Made by a program: the position numbers and the translations under genes. From CAZCZU01 sp964503475 (GTDB lineage: Bacteria; Pseudomonadota; Zetaproteobacteria; Mariprofundales; Mariprofundaceae): a DNA stretch of 42,543 nucleotides. The first letter of the stretch is position 1. The number at the start of each line of letters is the position of its first letter. Positions 38,678 to 42,543 of the stretch are shown here, piece by piece. The notes beneath the pieces were generated by a model. That model made no database searches. It was not told the origin of the DNA and saw nothing but the letters and a program-made list of their open reading frames with translations. Location: positions 1 to 42,543 of the forward strand of contig CAZCZU010000023.1 of assembly GCA_964503475.1 (NCBI GenBank). Direction: 5' to 3'.

Positions 38678-39295
38678 ATGCATAGATTCGTCTCGCGGCT
38701 GCAGAAGGCCGCATGGCTTTTGGCCGCACTCCTCATTATTACCCCCGCAGCTGTTGCAGCCGAAAGCGCTGTCCCGGCCCGCCCGGCCGCATGCGCGGCT
38801 CCGTTGCAGCTTGAAGGGGTGCCGAATCTGCATCGCATCGATGCCGGCCTCTATCGCAGTGCCCAGCCTTCCGAGGCGGGTTTTTCCGAACTGAAAAAGC
38901 TGGGCATCAAAACGGTGCTCAGCCTGCGCGCCTTCCACTCCGATGCCGACTACTGCCGCGAGAGCGGCATGGCGCACTGCTACCGTATTCCCATCCTGAC
39001 CTGGGACCTGGAGCGGGCCGAGATCGTCCGTTTTCTCAAATACGCCACCGATCCAACATTGCGGCCGCTGCTGGTGCACTGCCAGCACGGGGCCGACCGC
39101 ACCGGCACCATGAGTGCCGTCTATCGCATGGTGGTGCAGGGGTGGAGCAGGGAGGCGGCGATCCGCGAGATGGTCGAGGGTGGCTACGGCTATCATCCGA
39201 TGTGGGAGGAGCTGCTCGATACCCTTCGCAAGCTGGATGTGGCGGCACTGCGCCGCGAGGCGGGGATCAAGGCACCCGCCACGGAGAAACAGTAG
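38678..39295 (+). CDS. Exported dual-specificity/tyrosine phosphatase-like protein
   Basis: A 205-residue protein with a likely signal peptide (about 1-28, ending VAAES), then a cysteine phosphatase domain. The CX5R loop HCQHGADRTG has C135 and R141; an acidic general-acid region TWDLE lies upstream. It resembles the DSP/PTP-like family acting on phosphoproteins, inositol phosphates or polyphosphates. GTG 38660 is an alternative start. It follows the CHAD-ParA unit by about 200 bases in the same direction. Confidence 0.86.
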   Translation: MHRFVSRLQKAAWLLAALLIITPAAVAAESAVPARPAACAAPLQLEGVPNLHRIDAGLYRSAQPSEAGFSELKKLGIKTVLSLRAFHSDADYCRESGMAHCYRIPILTWDLERAEIVRFLKYATDPTLRPLLVHCQHGADRTGTMSAVYRMVVQGWSREAAIREMVEGGYGYHPMWEELLDTLRKLDVAALRREAGIKAPATEKQ

Positions 39296-39297
39296 GC

Positions 39298-40059
39298 TTA
39301 AGCCCCCGAGGGCATGGTCAGGATTTCGGCACCCGTTTCGGTGATGGCGATAGTGTGCTCGAACTGGGCCGAGAGCGATTTGTCACGCGTGACCACCGTC
39401 CAGCCATCCCTGAGCACTTTCACGCCCGCCTTGCCGGCGTTCACCATCGGCTCGATGGTGAAGACCATGCCCGGCGTAAGCTTCAGGCCGGTGCCCGGCT
39501 CACCGTAGTGCAACACCTGCGGATCTTCATGAAAGGAGCGGCCGATGCCGTGGCCGCAATACTCGCGCACCACCGAACACTTCTCACCCTCGGCATAGGT
39601 CTGGATGGCATGGCCGATATCGCCGAGCGTGGCGCCCGGGCGGGCCGCCTCGATACCGATCTCCAGTGACCTGCGGGCTACCTCGACCACCTTGCGCGCC
39701 TTGATCTTCGGTTCGCCGACAAAGAAGGTCTTGCTGGTATCGCCGAACCAGCCGTCGATGATGCTGGTGACGTCGACATTGATGATGTCGCCATCTTTCA
39801 GCTTCTTGTCACCGGGGATACCGTGGCAGACCACGTGGTTCACCGAGGTGCAGACCGATTTGGGGAAACCGTGGTAGTTGAGCGGGGCAGGGGTGGCGTT
39901 GTGGCTGATGGTGTACTCGTGCACCAGCTCGTTGATCTCGTCGGTGGTGATGCCGGCGCGGATATGCTCCTCGATCATCACCAGCGTATCCGCCGCATGG
40001 CGGCAGGCCGGCCGCATCTGCTCGATCTCTTCCGCGCTCTTGATCACTACCTGACTCAT
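39298..40059 (-). CDS. map: Type I methionine aminopeptidase
   Basis: Removes N-terminal methionine from nascent proteins. The 253-residue protein is the short bacterial form. Metal ligands are visible: two aspartates in INVDVTSIIDGWFGDTSK, the histidine in GHGIGRSFHEDP, and glutamates in FTIEPMV and QFEHTIAITE. The start at 40059 has CAGGAG at good spacing. It ends two bases after the convergent phosphatase stop and is divergent from sixA across an inverted repeat. Confidence 0.97.
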   Translation of the reverse strand: MSQVVIKSAEEIEQMRPACRHAADTLVMIEEHIRAGITTDEINELVHEYTISHNATPAPLNYHGFPKSVCTSVNHVVCHGIPGDKKLKDGDIINVDVTSIIDGWFGDTSKTFFVGEPKIKARKVVEVARRSLEIGIEAARPGATLGDIGHAIQTYAEGEKCSVVREYCGHGIGRSFHEDPQVLHYGEPGTGLKLTPGMVFTIEPMVNAGKAGVKVLRDGWTVVTRDKSLSAQFEHTIAITETGAEILTMPSGA

Positions 40060-40101
40060 TTCAGCTCCTGCTCCTTCAATCGCGGGCCATTCTGTCCTAA
40101 T

Positions 40102-40132
40102 CTCCCTGACGGGTCACCATTGGCTCAGGGAG
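40102..40132. promoter_or_regulatory. 8-bp inverted repeat between map and sixA
   Basis: CTCCCTGA (40102-40109) and TCAGGGAG (40125-40132) are perfectly complementary with a 15-base interior. The right arm overlaps the sixA ribosome binding site (AGGGAGG). It could be an operator or a structure controlling sixA translation. Confidence 0.45.
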
Positions 40133-40140
40133 GGTAAAAG

Positions 40141-40611
40141 ATGAAGGTCTATCTGGTTCAGCATGCCGTGGCAAAGGAGAAGTCGGAGGATGAATCGCGT
40201 CCGCTGTCCCATCAGGGGCACGAGGATGTGACACGCACGGCAGGTTTCCTGAGCCTGTTCACCAAGCCGCAGCCCGCCCTGATCGCCCACAGCGGCAAGC
40301 TCCGAGCCCGCCAGACGGCCGAGATGATCGCCGAGGCGTGGGGTGTGGAAAATGTAGAGGAGCAGCCCGATCTCGGCCCCAACGACGATCCGGTGCTATG
40401 GGGCGCACGCCTGGCCGAGATGAAGGAGGATGTGCTGCTGGTCGGCCATCTGCCGCATCTGCAGCGCCTGGCTGGCCTGCTGCTCACCGGCAATGCCGAT
40501 GCCGAGCCCGTCCGCTTCCGCAATGCCGGCATCGTCTGCCTCGAAAAAACGCAGAAGGGCTGGCAACTGCTCTGGCACATCATCCCGACGCTCTATTACC
40601 CCGAGGAGTAG
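40141..40611 (+). CDS. sixA: SixA-like phosphohistidine phosphatase
   Basis: A histidine phosphatase of the RHG superfamily, 156 residues, the usual SixA size. The N-terminal motif reads LVQHAVA, with the catalytic histidine H8 but glutamine instead of the usual arginine, as I recall in many SixA relatives. HSGKLRARQTAEMI and LLVGHLPHLQRLAG supply the remaining phosphate-site residues. Substrates in E. coli are HPt domains and NPr. GGGAGG precedes the ATG at 40141. The atypical kinase upstream of the window centre has no HPt, so its target is unknown. Confidence 0.88.
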   Translation: MKVYLVQHAVAKEKSEDESRPLSHQGHEDVTRTAGFLSLFTKPQPALIAHSGKLRARQTAEMIAEAWGVENVEEQPDLGPNDDPVLWGARLAEMKEDVLLVGHLPHLQRLAGLLLTGNADAEPVRFRNAGIVCLEKTQKGWQLLWHIIPTLYYPEE

Positions 40612-40661
40612 ATCGTCCGAACGGCGGTTTTCGGCCAGAAGTGGACCGTCACATTTTAGGC

Positions 40662-40690
40662 TATAATGCTGTCATTTAGTGGGGGGGGGG
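40662..40690 (+). promoter_or_regulatory. Consensus -10 followed by a ten-G tract
   Basis: TATAAT at 40662-40667 is followed at 40681-40690 by ten consecutive G. A promoter here would have the G tract in or near its start or leader. No good -35 is seen (GTGGAC at 40641-40646 is 15 bases upstream). The G tract could vary in length by slippage. Confidence 0.35.
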
Positions 40691-40740
40691 CATGACTTAC
40701 ACTGACCCAAAGTGGCCATTTTTCAGCCTATAACCAACAC

Positions 40741-41178
40741 ATGAAATCGCATACGAAACTAGCGAGAGCGCTAAAAAAGCAACGTCGTGATATTGAGCGA
40801 CTGAAAAAGTTGTCTCCTAGGGTATATGAAGGATTTGGTAAGAAAACGCTTCTGTCGTTTACCGTTGGTTTCTGCTCCCCAGACGGAGAAACAAATGCCT
40901 CGGAGAAGTTTCCAGATTATTACCAGACCATAGAAGATTTTGATGCAGAGAACACAGCAGATATTGAATATGAGCATTTGTATGCTGGCAGAAATATTTT
41001 GAAGTACAGAAACAGAACGAAAAGTAATCTGATTGATCTAGGCAGAAGTTGGCGAGATCGTGTTTCAGCGGAATATCCAGATTCCGATTTGACGATTGTG
41101 GTTCACCAAAACGACGGTGAGTGGATCCTCGATACATTTAATTACAAAATAGAGATTGATGGCGCGACTTACCTATAG
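40741..41178 (+). CDS. Hypothetical protein in an AT-rich patch
   Basis: A 145-residue, charged, soluble protein that I do not recognise. It has a basic N-terminal helix (about residues 1-25, KLARALKKQRRDIERLKKL) and an alpha/beta remainder. Codon choice (many AAT, TTT, ATA, AAA) is unlike the GC-rich neighbours, suggesting acquired DNA. No good Shine-Dalgarno is seen. It is separated from the SIR2-domain gene by a palindromic element at 41186-41240, so co-transcription is uncertain. Confidence 0.65.
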   Translation: MKSHTKLARALKKQRRDIERLKKLSPRVYEGFGKKTLLSFTVGFCSPDGETNASEKFPDYYQTIEDFDAENTADIEYEHLYAGRNILKYRNRTKSNLIDLGRSWRDRVSAEYPDSDLTIVVHQNDGEWILDTFNYKIEIDGATYL

Positions 41179-41185
41179 GTTATCG

Positions 41186-41240
41186 AATGACCGACATTGG
41201 CCGCAATGCGACCGTCGTGGTTCGGCCAAAGACAGACATT
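41186..41240. repeat. Imperfect 17-bp inverted repeat element between foreign genes
   Basis: AATGACCGACATTGGCC (41186-41202) pairs with GGCCAAAGACAGACATT (41224-41240) at 13 of 17 positions, with matching ends and matching inner TTGGCC/GGCCAA. A related 17-mer recurs at 42449-42465. It lacks integron core sites. Confidence 0.5.
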
Positions 41241-41328
41241 AAATCAATCGTGCCTGCCCGCGTTGAATCTGTCTAAGGCTGTTCTAAATGATTTGATCAC
41301 GTATATTCATTTTCTCTAGGAGAGGAAA

Positions 41329-42384
41329 ATGGGAAGAAGGACATATTTGCTTGGGGCTGGCGCCTCAGCAGCAGCCACCGAAAACATATTTCCTGTTATG
41401 AGTAATTTTTTTAATCATGAGAAAATTACTACGCCTGAAAAAGGGTACAAAGAACTATACGATTTTTTGGCATCGTTTGTTGGGGCCGAAGAAGAGATAA
41501 TTCGAGCAAATATGGAAGAGGTTATTACTCATCTTGAAACTTCTCTTAATGGATACGGGCGAGATTGGGGGGTGGCTACGCCGACTGAATTAGGAAGGCT
41601 TGAGACGGTTCGGAAGCAATTCTTTTCGTATCTTCACGAACGCCTGCAAACTCCAAAGCAATTGCAAGATGAAGGTCCGTACTTATATCAAAGACTATTG
41701 CAAGACTTCGACCAATCTTCCGACAGTATTTTGACGTTGAATTATGATCTCCTGATGGATGTGGCAATAACTCATATGTGCTTACATATGAGTCCCCAGA
41801 AAGAAACGATTGATGCAAGATCAAAACATATTCTTTCGAAAAGTGGACTGCAATTTGGTACGCAGATCGCGTACCCGGGCCGCTTTTCATCTGGGCTATA
41901 TCTTAAGCTTCATGGTTCGTTGGATTGGTTAACATGTCCAAATGCCAAATGCGTTAGTCATACGGAAATTTCCCATTACGCAATTAATTCAAATTTCCCT
42001 CTTATTGGGGAGCCCTGTTATCGGTGTGGGCACGCTGTTATTCCTGTCATTGTACCTCCCACGATGCAGAAGAACTTAAGTATATTTCCAAAGCTTGGCT
42101 TAATTTGGAATTTAGCCATGCAAAAACTGAAGGCAGCTGATGAGATAGTCCTTGTGGGGATTTCGTTGCCAGAATCTGACTATTATTTGCGTTGGCTGTT
42201 AAGAGAAGCAACTAGAACCGGTAAAGGGAAAACGATTACGTTAGTAACCAAAGACCCCGAGGGGCAAGCTCGAAATAGAGCTAAGTCTATCTTTGGCAGG
42301 TCTGGTGGACGTAAACAACACAAGCTTTTGTTCTGCAACGAAGTTGAGGAGTTTCTTTCCGGAAGCCTAGAGCCGATCAAGTAA
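41329..42384 (+). CDS. SIR2-like domain protein (putative NAD-consuming defence effector)
   Basis: A 351-residue protein with the SIR2 fold: GAGAS (9-13) for NAD binding, TLNYD (N138, D140), KLHGSLDW with catalytic H195, and a four-cysteine zinc site (C203, C208, C230, C233). SIR2-like NADases act in several phage-defence systems (Thoeris, DSR and others), but this one stands alone with no TIR, Argonaute or HerA partner, so defence is an inference; deacylase activity is also possible. GGAGAGG (41323 region) provides a ribosome binding site. AT-rich codon use marks it as probably acquired. Confidence 0.85.
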   Translation: MGRRTYLLGAGASAAATENIFPVMSNFFNHEKITTPEKGYKELYDFLASFVGAEEEIIRANMEEVITHLETSLNGYGRDWGVATPTELGRLETVRKQFFSYLHERLQTPKQLQDEGPYLYQRLLQDFDQSSDSILTLNYDLLMDVAITHMCLHMSPQKETIDARSKHILSKSGLQFGTQIAYPGRFSSGLYLKLHGSLDWLTCPNAKCVSHTEISHYAINSNFPLIGEPCYRCGHAVIPVIVPPTMQKNLSIFPKLGLIWNLAMQKLKAADEIVLVGISLPESDYYLRWLLREATRTGKGKTITLVTKDPEGQARNRAKSIFGRSGGRKQHKLLFCNEVEEFLSGSLEPIK

Positions 42385-42448
42385 CTAACAAATGATGTGG
42401 CCAATCTTCTGAATTACGGTGACGGTTTACTAAATGCACTTAATTCTA

Positions 42449-42465
42449 AATGTCCGAGTTTGGCC
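42449..42465 (+). repeat. Further copy of the AATG...TTGGCC 17-mer
   Basis: AATGTCCGAGTTTGGCC matches 14 of 17 bases of the right arm (reverse-complemented) of the element at 41186-41240. It lies 65 bases after the SIR2 gene. The last 159 bases of the window (42385-42543) contain no gene I recognise. Confidence 0.4.
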
Positions 42466-42543
42466 TTCATTTCAAACGGTCGCAATAATGGTTAGAACTG
42501 TATCAGCATCGGATCAGCCCGGAATAATCAGTCGCAAGAAAGA

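Noticed and set aside
40636..40740. Tandem promoter duplication before the 145-residue gene
   Set aside because: The two AAGTGG...CTATAA segments align only with gaps; similarity is too weak to call a duplication, so it is only mentioned with the element family.
41179..41328. Integron attC site between the two foreign genes
   Set aside because: No RYYYAAC/GTTRRRY core sites at proper spacing and no integrase in the window.

Overview
The window is a dense, roughly 60% GC bacterial chromosome segment. Gene style is proteobacterial (EmrAB, UvrB, YoaA, TcdA, TatD, Aat, SixA, fused Aas). A Zetaproteobacterium or a related iron/sulfur-oxidising lineage is my guess, but nothing in the sequence proves it. 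No rRNA, tRNA, CRISPR array, insertion sequence or prophage was recognised. About 35 protein genes are intact; none is clearly broken.

Layout. (1) 1-3411: terminator of an unseen upstream gene, then pgl-gnd-zwf, the whole oxidative pentose-phosphate branch. (2) 3621-6550: a zinc-ribbon membrane protein with an HExxH motif, then the TrkH/TrkA potassium uptake pair. (3) 6783-11075: a heme-c (CxxCH) multi-PAS hybrid histidine kinase and a DUF2007-type protein with Ca-binding-like repeats. (4) 11018-16019: recQ (reverse), a small conserved protein, a P-type cation ATPase. (5) 16056-19109: marR-emrA-emrB efflux operon. (6) 19113-20906 (reverse): PGPGW membrane protein, tcdA, tatD. (7) 21003-24435: cytochrome b561, uvrB, a DnaA-box/AT-rich intergenic region, hsp20. 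(8) 24542-29494: two orphan oligopeptide ABC ATPases, the Fe-S helicase yoaA, glycerate kinase. (9) 29590-34732: alcohol dehydrogenase and GNAT (reverse), then a transporter-acyltransferase-synthetase fusion for phospholipid repair. (10) 34765-36023: a vapBC-like toxin-antitoxin pair and aat. (11) 36131-39295: CHAD protein and ParA ATPase in one translationally coupled unit preceded by a good Pho-box match, then a small membrane ORF and an exported dual-specificity phosphatase. (12) 39298-40611: map (reverse) and sixA. (13) 40612-42543: an AT-rich, probably foreign patch with an unknown gene and a SIR2-domain protein, separated by degenerate palindromic elements.

The best candidate for an undescribed system is the CHAD-ParA pair: CHAD proteins bind polyphosphate granules, ParA ATPases position cargo on the nucleoid, and the Pho box suggests phosphate control. 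Together they suggest a dedicated polyphosphate-granule positioning or segregation module. Second is the right-edge patch, where a possible SIR2 defence NADase lies in a cassette-like setting. Third is the cluster of two perfect DnaA boxes plus one near match and an AT-rich stretch between uvrB and hsp20.

Several starts (trkH, P-type ATPase, vapB, uvrB) lack a Shine-Dalgarno sequence and have a -10-like hexamer 6-9 bases upstream, suggesting leaderless or near-leaderless transcripts.
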